A stretch of 64,000 nt of DNA from Porphyra umbilicalis (lineage: Eukaryota > Rhodophyta > Bangiophyceae > Bangiales > Bangiaceae): assembly GCA_002049455.2 (NCBI GenBank), contig KV918851.1, forward strand, positions 186,001-250,000, in the 5' to 3' direction. Position numbers and translations under genes: made by a program. The notes under the pieces are model-generated. The model ran no database searches. It was not told the origin of the DNA and worked only from the letters and a program-made list of their open reading frames with translations. Positions within the stretch are counted from its first letter, which is position 1; each line of letters opens with the position of its first letter. This document shows positions 10,021 through 21,938 of the stretch, piece by piece.

Positions 10021-12360
10021 CCCCCCCTCAACTTCTGTGCGGCTCCCGTGTCGATCCACCCCCGCAGCAACACCGCCAGCCACTCCCGCTGTCCCTACGC
10101 ACTGTGCGCGCCTAGCAGATACGTCTTGGTCGCCGACTGGATGGTCCAGGTGTAGAGCGCCCCCCCCCCCCCCCCCCCCCACGGCGCCGCCACCGCCATC
10201 GGCGGCGACACCAGAGGCCTAACCCCCCCCCCCCCCCCTGCCACCCCCCCCCCCCCCCAATACACGAGACGGCGCCGAGAACCCCCCCCCCCCCTCTACA
10301 GCCGCGTGCACGACCCCCCCCACGCCACCGACGCGGACGCGAGCACAACCAGCGTCGACCGCGACTGCGCGACGGCGCCCGCCGCGTTCATGTCGACGAG
10401 GCAGAGGACGCGCCCGAAAAAGCGGTGGAGGACGAGAGCCGCGGAGCGGAGAGCCCCCCGCCGCGTCCTCCCACGACGTGAGGGACATGGACGGGCCGTC
10501 GGTGCCCGCCCACGCGTCGGCTTGGAGCAGGACGACCCGCCGCGGCGGCGGCTGCACGCTCGACCGCCGCGTGCCGCCGCCGCCCGAGAGGCTCTACGCT
10601 GGAGACGCATGCGACGTCATCCCACCGCCGCCACCGCCACCGCCACCGCCGCCGCCGTCGCCGCTACCGCCACCGCCGCTGCCGCTGCGGGCCAGCGCTG
10701 CCGGCGGTGCGACGTCCCACACCCGCTCCCTGCGGCGCTCGTCCCCCTCCCCCTCCGATGGCGCCGACGCGAGCGCGCTCACGAGCCGCGCGCTGACGCG
10801 CGTCAGCTCCGCCACGCGCGGCGCGGCGCGTGGGTGCGCCGCCACCTCTGGGGGCGCGTCGAGGGCCTTCCCCCCCCCCCACTCCCTCCAGCGCGCTTCG
10901 CGGTCGCCGCGGCGCGGCGGCGACGGCGGCGGCGGCGACGGGAGGGAGGAGGAGGTAGAGGACGCCCACCCCGCCGACGCGGTGGCGGGGGGGGGAGGGG
11001 GGTACCGCCGGTGGCGGCTGGCGGTGGCCCTGCCGCCGCCGACGCCGCCGCCGCGGCGGCGGCGGCACGCGTCGCTGAGGGCGGCCGCCGCGGGAGACGG
11101 GATGGAGCGGAGGGAGGTGGACGGGTGCGCCCCGCCGGAGGCAGCGGTCGCGGCGGCACCCGCGCCCGACGCGCCGTGCCACCCGCGTCTGCGTAAGGAG
11201 GCGAGGGAGACGGCGTCCCGCGTCGGGTCGGCTCAAAGGGGGGGGGCGGGGTCCGCCAAGAGGAGCGCCGCGGCTGCCGCCGCGGGTGACGGTGGGGGGG
11301 GGGGGGGAGGGGAACGGCGGGCCGCTCGCCGCCGACGCTGCCGCCGCCGCTGCCGCCGTCGACGCGACGGCGCGTCGTGGCCGCGACGGCCGGCCGGCCG
11401 CGTCGGCGGCCCCCGCGGCGGTGGTCGCACCGGTCCGCTGCCGACCGAGCGGCGCAGACGCGGGCGGGAGGACCACCACGGGCGGCGACGGGGGCGTCCC
11501 GCCCGGCGTCTGCGCCGCCGTCGACGGCCGCGTCGTCGGCGGCGGCGTCAGCACCGCCGGCAGCACGTCGGGCGGGGCGGCGGGGCTCCCCCCCCCCCCC
11601 CCCCCCCGCCGCCGGCAGCGGCGGGCAGCGGCGCCGCCGGAGGTGGGGCGGCGGTGGTGGCGACCGCCGCCGCTGCCGCCGCCGCGGCGGCCGCCGCCGT
11701 GGCCGACGCGCGGCGCGCGGCGAAGGGTGCCATCGGCCCCGCGGGTTTGGTCACGGCGCGGACGCGGTCCGAGAGCCCCTTCGGCTGCGCGATATAGTCG
11801 GCCGACGTGGCCGACGGCGGCGACGGTGGCGGCCGGTCTGCGGCGGCGCGCCCGCTGCCGTCGCCGGCCGGGCCGTGGTGCCGCGTCGTGGTCAGCAGCA
11901 GGGTGGTGGTGCGGCGGTGGCCGCCGCCGCCGCCGCCGCCGCCGTTCTCACCGCCGCCGCCGTCGTTTCCGGCGGTGGTGCGCTTGTGTTAGCGCGACGG
12001 GCTCGTCACGATCGTCGTTGTCACGGTCGTGGTCGCCGTTCTGCCCCGCAGCGAGCCTCCCAGCTCATTGGGGGCGCCGCCGTCGGTGGGGCTCCCCGCC
12101 GCCGCTACCGGCCAAATGTCAATCGTGCACACGGCGTGGGCGGACCGCCGCAGCGGCGACAGGTCTACGGGTGACACGGCCTCGGCGGGCAGCAGCGGTG
12201 GGCTGCTCGCGCCCGGGCGGCTCGAAGACACGGTGGTGGTGGACAGCGCCTGCCAGCGGGTAGAGGGGGGTGGGGCGGCGGAAGACGCCCGCCTACTCCA
12301 CGGGGGGGGAGGGGGGGGGCACGCCGCCAGCGTGGTCCCGGGATGACCGCTGGCCAACGC
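10021..12360 (-). other. Extreme-GC region, possible minus-strand gene with PH-like end
   Basis: Two stretches on the minus strand read like natural protein: TRWQALSTTTVSSSRPGAS through AVCTIDIWPVAAAGS (about 12270-11990), and WTIQSATKTYLLGAHSA followed, after an in-frame TAG, by GQREWLAVLLRGW (about 10160-10030). The second resembles the last strand and helix of a PH domain. Between them lie Gly/Ser/Arg-rich low-complexity frames, including AELTRVSARLVSALASAPSE (about 10800). C runs at 10160-10180, 10226-10260 and 10281-10294 make the frame unreliable. Long plus-strand frames here are compositional. A single gene with a PH-like C-terminus, later cut by the satellite array on its 5' side, is possible but unproven. 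Confidence 0.25.
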
Positions 12361-12378
12361 ACCCCCATCGTCACCCCC

Positions 12379-15300
12379 GCCCAACCGGGCCGCGTGCACT
12401 GGCCATTCGTGCGCGTACTTGGGTGGCCATAGAAGTATGTGGCCATAGAAGTCCACACACCGGGTAGTGCGTGCGTCCACGACGCGACCAGCGGGTGTGG
12501 TGGGTGCACACCAATGTCGAGCGGCCCGCAAACATTTCTGCATCCCAACCGGGCCGCGTGCACTGGCCATTCGTGCGCGTACTTGGGTGGCCAAAGAAGT
12601 ATGTTGCCATAGAAGTCCACACACCGGGTAGTGCGTGCGTCCACGACGCGACCAGCGGGTTTGGTGGGTGCAAATCAACGTCGGGGGTCCCCCCAACACT
12701 TCTGCATCCCAACCGGGCCGCGTGCACAGGCCATTCGTGCGCGTACTTGGGTGGCCACAGAAGTATGTTGCTATAGATGTCCACACACCGGGTAGTGCGT
12801 GCGTCCACGGCGCGACCAGCTGGTGTGGTGGGTGCAAACCAATGTCGAGCGTCCCTCAAACATTTTGGCATCCCAACCGGGCCGCGTGCACTGGCCATTC
12901 GTGCGCGTACTTGGGTGGCCATAGAAGTATGCGGCCATAGAAGGCCACACACCGGGACGTGCGTGCGTCCACGACGCGATCAGCGGGCGTGGTGGGTGCA
13001 AAGTTTTGTCGGGGGTCCCCCCAACATTCCTGCATCCCAACCGGGCCGCGTGCACTGGCCATTCGTGCGCGTCATTGGGTGGCCATAGAAGTATGTGGCC
13101 ATAGAAGTCCACACACCGGGTAGTGCGTGCGTCCACGACGCGACCAGCGGGAGTGGTTGGTGCACAGCAATGTCGAGGGTCCCCCTAACATTTCTGCATC
13201 CCAACCGGGCCGCGTGCACTGGCCATTCGTGCGCGTACTTGGGTGGCCATAGAAGTATGCGGCCATAGAAGTCCTCACACCGGGTGGTGCGTGCGTCCAC
13301 GATGCGACCAGCGGGTGTGGTGGGTGCAAACTAAGGTCGGGGGTCCCCCCAACATTTCTGCATCCGAACCGGGCCGCGTGCACTGTCGATTCGTGCGCGT
13401 ACTTTGGTGGCCATAGAAGTATGTGGCCATAGAAGTCTACACACAGGGTAGTGCGTGCGTCCACGACGCGACCAGCGGGTGTGGTGGGTGCAATCCAATG
13501 TCGCGGGTCCCCCCAACAGTTCTGCATCCCAACCAAGCAACGTGCACTGGCCATTCGTGCGCGTACTTGAGTGGACATAGAAGTATGTGGCCATAGAAGT
13601 CCACACACCGGGTAGTGCGCGCGTCCACGACGCGACCAGCGGGTGTGGTGGGTGCAAACCAATGTCGAGCGTTCCGCAAACATTTTTGCATCCCAACCGG
13701 GCCGCGTGCACTGGCCATTCGTGCGTGTACTTGGGTGGCCATAGAAGTATGCGGCCATAGAAGTCCACACACCGGGTAGTACGTGCGTCCACGACGCGAC
13801 CAGCGGGTGTGGTGGGGACAAATCGATGTCGGGGGTCCCCCCAACATTTTTGCATCCCAACCGGGCCGCGTGCACTGGCCATTCGTGCGTGTACTTGGGT
13901 GGCCATAGAAGTATGCGGCCATAGAAGTCCACACACCGGGTAGTGCGTGCGTCCACGACGCGACCAGCGGGTGTGGTGGGTGCAAACCGATGTCGGGGGT
14001 CCCCCCAACATTTCTGCATCCCAACCGGGCCGCGTGCACTGGCCATTCGTGCGCGTACGTGGGTGGCCATAGAAGTATGTGGCCATCGAAGTCCACACAC
14101 CGGGTAGTGCGTGCGTCCACGACGCGACCAGCGGGTGTGGTGGGTGCAAACCAATGTCGGGGGTCCCCCTAACATTTTTGTATCCCAACCGGGCCGCGTG
14201 CACTGGCCATTCGTGCGCGTACTTGGGTGGCCATAGAAGTATGTGGCCATAGAAGTCCACACACCGGGTAGTGCGTGCGTCCACGACGCGACCAGCGGGT
14301 GTGGTGGGTGCAAACCAATGTAGAGCGTCCCGCAACCATTTTTGCATCCCAACCGGGCCGCGTGCCCTGGCCATTCGTGCGTGTACTTGGGTGGCCATAG
14401 AAGTATGTGGCCATAGAAGGCCACACACCGGGTAGTGCGTGCGTCCACGACGCGACCAGCGGGTGAGGTGGGTGCAAACCAATGTCGGGGGTCCCCCCAA
14501 CATTTCTGCATCCCAACCGGGCCGCGTGCACTGACCATTCGTGCGCGTACTTGAGTGGCCATAGAAGTATGTGGCCATAGAAGTCCACATACCGGGTAGT
14601 GCGTGCGTCCAAGACGCGACCAGCGGGTGTGGTGGGTGCAAACCAATGTCGAACGTCCCGCAAACATTTTGGCATCCCAACCGGGCCGCGTGCACTGGCC
14701 ATTCGTGCGCGTACTTTGGTGGCCATAGAAGTATGTGGCCATAGATGTGCACACTCCAGGTAGTGCGTGCGTCCACGAGGCGACCAGCGGGTGTGGTGGG
14801 TACAAACCAATGTCAAGCGTCCCGCAAACATTTTTGCATCCCAACCGGGCCGCTTGCATTGGCCATTTGTGCGCGTACTTGGGTGGCCATAGAAGTATGT
14901 GGCCATTGAAGTCCACACACCGGGTAGTGCGTGCGACCACGACGCGACCAGCGGGTGTGGTGGGTGCAACCGAATGTCGCGGGTCCCCCCAACAGTTCTG
15001 CATCCCAACCGGGCTGCGTGCACTGGCCATTCGTGCGTGTACTTGGGTGGCCATAGACGTATGTGGCCATAGAAGTCCACACACCGGGTAGTGCGTGCGT
15101 CCACGGCGCGACCAGCGGGTGTGGTGGGTGCAAAGCAATGTCGGGGGTCCCTCTAACAATTCTGCATCCCAACCGGGCCTCGAGCATTGGCCATTCGTGC
15201 GCGTTTTAGGGTGGCCATAGAAGGATGTGGCCATAGAAGTCCACACTCCGAGTAGTGCGTGCGTCCACGACGCGACCAGCGGGCGTGGTGGGTGCAAAGT

Positions 15301-15696
15301 TTTGTCGGGGGTCCCCCCAACATTCCTGCATCCCAACCGGGCCGCGTGGATTGGCCATTCATGCGCGTACTTGGGTGGCCATAGAAGTATGTTCCCATAG
15401 ATGTCCACACTCCAGGTAGGGCGTGCGTCCACGGCGCGACCAGCGGGTGTGGTGGGTACAAACCAATGTCGAGCGTCCCGCAAACATTTTTGCATCCCAA
15501 CCGGGCCGCGTGCACTGGCCATTTGTGCGCGTACTTGGGTGGCCATAGAAGTATGTTGCCATTGAAGGCCACACACCGGGTAGTGCGTGCGACCACGACG
15601 CGACCAGCGGGTGTGGTGGGTGCAAACCAATGTCGGGGGTCCCCCTCACATTTCCGCATCCCAACCGGGCCGCGTGCACTGACCATTCGTGCGCGT
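12379..15696. repeat. 164-bp satellite array, 20.2 units
   Basis: The anchor CCAACCGGGC falls at 12381 and then every 164 bases without any net length change up to 15661, so 20 full units plus about 36 bases are present. Units differ by scattered substitutions. Each unit holds an internal direct repeat of about 16 bases (GTGGCCATAGAAGT twice in succession). Because 164 is not a multiple of three, a frame open across three units requires all three frames of the unit to be stop-free; on the minus strand this holds, giving spurious long frames of up to 852 codons. The unit length is in the range of nucleosome-sized centromeric or subtelomeric satellites. The right edge falls inside the reverse-transcriptase region of Copia-1. 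Confidence 0.95.
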
Positions 15697-18600
15697 TGAG
15701 GAAAGCCGTCTTGACGCCCACGTGGTGAATCTCCCAGTCCTTGGCCGCGGCCACCGCGAAGAGTGCGCGTGTTGTTGCCGAGCTGGGCACTTGCGCCCAC
15801 GTCTCGTCAAAATCACGCCCCGGCACTTGGTTGAAGCCTGCGCGACCAGGCGCGCCTTGTACCTCGTCACGTTGCCCTCCGAATCGCGCTTGATGTCGTA
15901 CACGTACCGAATCTTGACAGCCTTGCGCTTGTTGTTTCTCTTGGTCTTGGACCAGGTACCAAGCTTCTTGTGCGCCAGGTACTCTTCCTTCTCTGCCGCC
16001 TTCCATAGCGGCCAGTCCGAGCGTGCACGCGCCTCCTTCGCGTTGGTCGGCGGCTTGCTCAGGTCCCAGGCAGACTTAGCGCCACCAAAGGGCCCCGCTG
16101 CCACGTACGCCTTCGGGTTGCTCTCACACCAGGTAAACTTTGGTGCCGGCTTGCGCTTGGACCGCCGGGGTGCTTGCGCCCCGTCGTCATCACTCTCCGT
16201 CGTGGAGTCAGGCAGCACTTGATACCCCTCTTGAGGCGCCGCGTCCTCGCCGGCGTCATCTCCGTCTCCGTCTTCCGCGTCATGAACGGCCTCCTCGTCC
16301 GGCGCGCCTTCGCTCTGTGGCGACTGCTACGGAGCATACTCGTCTCCGCTGGGGACTTCCGTGTCCAGCATGTCCATCGCACCGTCCTTCTTGTTACCAT
16401 CCGTCCACGCCGTCAGGCGAGGACTGGCGCTTGACCCAGGAGAAGACATCTTGTTGATTGTTTTGCTTGAAATCTCCTCCATGAGCACGTCGCGGCGCTT
16501 GAAGATCTTGTTTGAATCATCCTCAAGGATGCGGTAGGCTTTTCCACCAACGGTGTAGCCAACAAAGCGGCCAACATCGGTCCTTGGTTCCAGCTTGCGC
16601 TGCTGCTGCTTGGGCTTGAGAGCCCAGGCCCGGCTCCCCCAGACGCAAAATCCCTTCACGTCGGGGCGTCGCCCCGTGAGCGCCTCGAGGGGCGTCACAT
16701 CTTGCCCCGCCTTGGGGGACCGGTTGAGCACATGGATGACCGAGGAGAGCGCCTCGGCCCACAGTTCCTCTTCCGCACCGGCGTTCAGCAGTGCCGCGAT
16801 AACCCGCTCCATAATGTAGTGGTTGGCGCCCTCTGCCTTGCCGTCCTGCTGCGATGAGTACGGCGCCGTCTTCTCCGACGTGATGCCCTTGTTGTCATAC
16901 CACGCCTTCAGGTCGTGGCTGACGTACTCCTTTGCGCCATCGTGGCGCACCCGCTTCAGTTTGAGCCCGGTGAGGGTCTCAAGCTGCGAAATGCGGGCCT
17001 TGATGACGTCCGGTACCATCCCTTTAGTCTTGATGGGCGTCGCCGTGATGAAGCCAGTAGAGTCCTCCATAAGCATCATGAAGTAAACTGAACCGCCTAG
17101 CGACTCCGTCAAGGGCCCATCGACGTCGGTGTGAACCAACTCGCACTTGGTGGTCGTTGTAGTCGAGCGATGGTGCGGAGCACGCGCCATCTTGCCGTCG
17201 ACACACGTGACGCACACCGTGCCAAGAACGCGCTTGGCGTCCGCCACCGAAGCTGGAATCCCGTCGACCATCCCGACCACTCGCTTGAGGTTCTCGAAGC
17301 CCAAGTGGTTGAACCTGCGGTGCCACAGCTCCGCCTCGCCGTCCATGCGTGTTGATGCGGCGCTTGCCGACGCCTTGACCGGAGCCACCGTGAGCACGTA
17401 GTTCTCGGACTCGTTGACCGAACCGATGACAGACGCGTTGCTCTACACCCCGCTCGCGAGTACCGCCTCTCCATCGCTAAGGATGTAGCAGGCGTCTCCG
17501 ACAAACACCACCGCTCCGCCGCGGTGGTCGACCGCACGGACAGACAAAAGGTTGTCTGTCAGGTCTGGCACGAGCATGGCCTCGCCAAGGACCATGCGAG
17601 CCTTGGTGTTGCCCGTCCCCACGTCCATGGAGACGTATCCGTGCCCCTTGATGGACACCTTGTGACCGTCAGCCAGAGTGACCTCGGCCCCGCTCCCCGA
17701 CGTCTTGACGGTGAAGCCCTTGTCCTCGGCGGCCATGGGTTGGTCGCGCCGGAGTCCAGCACCCAGGTTGACAACCCGCTGGTGCTCCCGGAAGCCATGT
17801 GCTTCCCGGCCTGGCCCGCTGACGCAGCGTAGGCCAATGCAGCACGGGGAGGTGCGCCACCGCCCCCGCCACCATCCCGACGCCCGCCGTTTGGCTTTTT
17901 GTTGCCCTTGGCGTCATCGGCCTTCTTCTTGAGGCAGTCGCGCTTCATATTCCCCTTCTTGTCGCAGTAGTAGCACACGACCGCCTTCTTGTCCCACGGC
18001 TTCTTGGCAGCCGATGCCGCAAACGCTTGCGACTTGAAGCCAGTCGTCGACGACGACCGCCCTCGGCTTCCCCGCTGCTCCACCGTGAGCAGCTTGGCGC
18101 TCACGTCGGCGAGGTTGCGCTTCCCGTCCATGTTCTCCGGGACGGTCTTGATCATGTCATACTCTGCTGGAAGACCCGACAGGATCTGCAGCACGAGTGT
18201 GTTCTCGTCCACCTGGTTGCCCAGCATGGCGAGTTCTTGGCGGAGGCCCTTGGCGCGCGACGTGTACTTGATGATGTTCTCGTCGCCGCCCTTCTTGAGG
18301 TTGCTCAGCTCGTGAATGAGCTGCAGCAGCCGTGCGTTGTCTCGCGCCTCGAAGATGTCCTTGAGCGCGTCCCACGCGTCCTTGGCCGTACTGACCGCCG
18401 TCACCGAATGGAGATGAACCGGCTTGACCGACATCTGGATGGTCGCCAACGCCGACTCGTTCATGATGTCCCACGCGTCCGCCACCAAGTTGCCCTTGGA
18501 GTCACTCCCGGACTCGGGGCGGTCCGTCACGACCGCCGACCAGACCTTTTCCTTGATGAGCTGTGCACGGCAGTACACGGCCCGGACCTTGTAGTCGTCG

Positions 18601-18786
18601 TCCAGCTGCGCGAAGCGAGGGCCACCGTAGCGCCCGTACTCCGACATGACGATGACAACCGCGCCCCGAGGCGCGACACTGACGACGTGGGAGACTAAGC
18701 CCGCCCGCCCATCGCCGGAACACACAGCAGCCCAACGAGGGCCGTCCCGCAAACGACAGAGCGGAAGACGACGATGACAACCAGCG

Positions 18787-18803
18787 ACACTGGGCCCATA
18801 ACC
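18787..18803 (-). promoter_or_regulatory. Primer-binding site of Copia-1, half-tRNA(iMet) type
   Basis: Immediately after the LTR the minus strand reads GGTTATGGGCCCAGTG. Its complement, CACTGGGCCCATAACC, matches the anticodon stem-loop of eukaryotic initiator tRNA-Met rather than the 3' end of a tRNA. Drosophila copia is known to prime from a 5' half of tRNA-iMet cut in the anticodon loop, and the same mode is implied here. Confidence 0.7.
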
Positions 18804-19170
18804 TGTGAAGTCGATGATGTTGAGTGGGTGCGTTGTTTTACTAGGCACGGCGTTCCCAGGCTTGCGAAGGCGCGCCTGATATCCCCCAGGCCACCTCTGC
18901 CGCAGCGCCTTCCCAGGCACCCCCAATGGCGTGGCCGACAAGGCCCGCACTACACCTCCCGGGGCAGCTCCCGCACCTCCGGAGGGCGCCCACAGCCTCA
19001 CACTCAAGGCGCCGCTCCCCACACAAATCTCCCCCGGAACTCAACCCCACATGGGTTCCCCGCTGAAAGATCTACAAATAAGTACATGCAGTGTCACCAG
19101 ACAAATACGAAGACTTACGACTTACGCAAGGGCCAATTGTCCCTGGGGGATTGCGAAAGTACACTTCACA
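18804..19170 (-). repeat. 5' LTR of Copia-1 (367 bp)
   Basis: Begins TGTGAAGTGTAC and ends ATCGACTTCACA on the minus strand, giving TG...CA ends within a short inverted repeat (TGTGAAGT/ACTTCACA). It has the same length (367 bp) as the LTR at 32160-32526 and is about 95% identical to it by eye. It directly abuts the integrase region of Copia-2 at 19170/19171. Confidence 0.85.
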
Positions 19171-21938
19171 CTGTGGCACCGCAGGTTCAACCACTTGGGC
19201 TTCGAGAACCTCAAGCGAGTGGTCGGGATGGTCGACGGGATTCCAGCTTCGGTGGCGGACGCCAAGCGCGTTCTTGGCACGGTGTGCGTCCCGTGTGTCG
19301 ACGGCGAGATGGCGCGTGCTCGGCACCATCGCTCGACTACAACGACCACCAAGTGCGAGTTGGTTCACACCAACGTCGATGGGCCCTTGACGGAGTCGCT
19401 GGGCTGTTCAGTATACTTCATGACGCTGATGGAGGACTCTACTGGCTTCATCAAGCCGACGCCCAACAAGACCAAGGGGATGGTACCGGACGTCATCAAG
19501 GCCCGCATTGCGTGGTATGACAACAAAGGCATCATGTCGGAGAAGACGGCGCCGTACTCATCGTAGCAGAACGGCAAGGCGGAGCGCGCCAACAGGTATA
19601 TTATGGAGCGGATTCGCGCGGCACTGCTGGACGCCGGTGCGGAAGAGGAGCTGTGGGCCGAGGCGCTCTCCGCGGTCATCCATGTGCTTAACCGGTCCCC
19701 CAAGGCGGGGAAAGATGTGACGCCCCTCGAGGCGCTCACGGGGCGACGCCCCGACGTGAAGGGATTTCGCGTCTGGGGGAGCCGGGCCTGGGCTCTCAAG
19801 CCCAAGCAGCAGCAGCGCAAGCTGGAACCAAGGACCGATGTTGGCCGCTTTGTTGGCTACACCGTTGGTGGAAAAGCCTACCGCATCCTTGAGGATGATT
19901 CAAACAAGATCTTCAAGCGCCGCGACGTGCTCATGGAGGAGATTCCAAGCAATACCATCAACAAGATGTCATCTCCTGGATCAAGCGCCAGTCCTCGCCT
20001 GACGGCGTGGACGGAAGGTAACAAGGAGGACAGTGCGATGGACATGCTGGACGCGGAAGTCCCCAGCGGGGAGGAGTATTCTCCGCAGCAGTCGCCAGAG
20101 AGCGACGGCGCGCCGGACGAGGAGGCGGTCCATGATGCGGAAGACGGAGATGGAGAGGACGCGGGCGAGGACGCGGCGCCTCAAGAGGGGCATCAAGTGC
20201 TGCCTGACTCCACGACGGAGAGTGATGACGACGGGGCTCAAGCACCCCGGCGGTTCAAGCGCAAGCCGGCACCAAAGGTCACCTGGTGGGAGAGCAACCC
20301 GAAGGCGTACGTGGCAGCGGGGCCCTTTGGTGGCGCTAAGTCTGCCTGGGACCTGCGCATGCCGCCGACCAACGCGAAGGAGGCGCGTGCACGCTCGGAC
20401 TGGCCGCTATGGAAGGCGGCAGAGAAGGAAGAGTACCTGGCGCACAAGAAGCTTGGTACCTGGTCCAAGACCAAGAGAAACAACAAGCGCAAGGCTGTCA
20501 AGATTCGGTTCGTGTACGACATAAAGCGCGCTTCGGAGGGCAGCGTGACGAGGTACAAGGCGCGCCTGGTCGCGCAAGGCTTCAACCAAGTGCCTGGGAG
20601 TGATTTTGACGAGACGTGGGCACCAGTGCCCAGCTGGGCAACAACACGCGCACTCTTCGCGGTGGCCGAGGCCAAAGACTGGGAGATTCACCACGTGGAC
20701 GTCAATACGGCTTTCCTCAACGCAAAGATGGACAAGGAGGTGCACAGAAAGCTTCCAGACGGCACCGAGCCGGGGGAGGCGGATGTGGTCTTCCGTCTCA
20801 ACCTAGCTCTGTATGGGACAAAGCAGGCGGGGCGCCTGAAGGGCATCAAGCTCGACAAAGAGCTCAAGGCTATCGGGGCGGTCCGGTCCAAGGTGGACCC
20901 GTGCCTCTACACGTGGAGCCACCCGGTGCACGGGCTGGTTTACATCCTCGTCTACGTGGACGATCTCATCGTTGCGGGAAAGGGCCTCGACGGGATTCAG
21001 GCGGTCAAGAACGTGGTGTCGGCGACGCTCGACGTGCGCGACATGGGGGAGGTCAAGGACTTCATCGGCATGAAGGTAATGCGCGACAGGGAGGCCAAAG
21101 TGATCATTTTGAGCAACCCAGGACATTTCATTGCTCTGCTTGAGGCGTTCCAGATGGACAAGTCTGCGCCCAACAAGACGCCAATGGTACCGGGCGCCAA
21201 GCTGGCCAAGACGGGAGAGAACCTCTTGCCCGACGGCAACCGATATGCCAAACTTGTCGGCTCCCTGCTCTATCTGTCTACAACGACGAGGCCGGACAGT
21301 GCCTTTGCCGTTGGCGTGCTGTCGCACTACATAGCCTGCCCCGAGGAGGACCACATGCGCGCGGCCAAGGGGCTTCTTCGGTACCTTCGCGGGGCTACGC
21401 GCCTCGGGGTCGCGTACGCGCCGACGAGCCTCTCCAAGGGTACGTCCACGCCGTCTGGGCGGGAGACGTTGACGCTCGTCGGTCGACGACAGGTTTCATC
21501 TTTACCCTCAACGGCGGGCCGGTCTCGTGGGGGAGCAAGCGCCAGTCGACGGCGGCGACGTCGACGGCTGAGGCCGAGTACGTGGCCGCCGCGATGGCGA
21601 CCAAGGAGGCCCTTTGGTTCCGAAAGCTTTTATCGGCGCTTGGCGTCGACGGCGGCGCCGTTCCCATGGGGGAAGACAACCAGGCGTGCCTAGCGCTCAT
21701 CAACAACCCCAAGGCAACGGGGCGCACTAAGAACGTGGACGTTGCGTTCCACATGGTGCGCGATTACGTGACGCGCGGCGACGTGACCTTCTACTTCCTC
21801 CCGAGCGCTGAGATGCCCGCCGACGGGCTCACCAAGGCTCTGCCGGGGCCGGCGTTCAAGGCCTTCCGTGACGCAGCTGGTGTCGGGCCCGACTTGGGCA
21901 CGGCGGCGGGAGCGCTCGAGCCGGACCCGGCGTGCTAA
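19171..21938 (+). pseudogene. Copia-2 Pol remnant: integrase, reverse transcriptase, RNase H
   Basis: Domain order is Copia-like: HHCC and integrase core, the GKAER-type region and GRRPDVKGFRVWGSRAW (integrase C-terminal part), then an acidic spacer (about 20040-20240). Reverse transcriptase follows, with WEIHHVDVNTAFLNA, YVDDLIVAG (about 20960) and GSLLYLSTTTRPD. RNase H has ENQ/DNQACLALINNPKATGRTKN and DYVTRGDVTFYF near its end. The order integrase before reverse transcriptase separates Copia from Gypsy. The frame is broken in a few places. Confidence 0.85.

Larger units (their letters stand above)
15697..19170 (-). mobile_element. Copia-1: broken Ty1/Copia LTR retroelement, 5' part
   Basis: Read on the minus strand from 19170: 5' LTR (18804-19170), primer-binding site, Gag of the UBN2 type (about 18650-17750) with a CCHC knuckle (CYYCDKKGNMKRDC), protease with WVLDSGAT, a gag-pre-integrase HHCC region (WHRRFNHLG), integrase core (about 17300-16450), and the beginning of reverse transcriptase (to 15697). 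The left end is lost where the satellite array begins. It is a fossil with several breaks (about three or four) in its coding region. Its integrase and reverse-transcriptase segment is closely similar to Copia-2, in opposite orientation, so the two form an imperfect inverted repeat with arms of about 1.5 kb. Age: moderately young, judged from the similar LTRs of the two copies. Confidence 0.9.

Noticed and set aside
10306-11797. Long plus-strand Arg/Ala/Pro frames
   Set aside because: Composition at extreme GC keeps several frames open on both strands; no domain or motif.
13072-15630. An 852-codon frame and other long minus frames in the satellite
   Set aside because: They follow from a stop-free 164-bp unit; the protein has no independent signature and changes phase every unit.
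16140-16457. Plus-strand frames over Copia-1, and minus-strand frames over Copia-2
   Set aside because: They are antisense shadows of the retroelement coding region.
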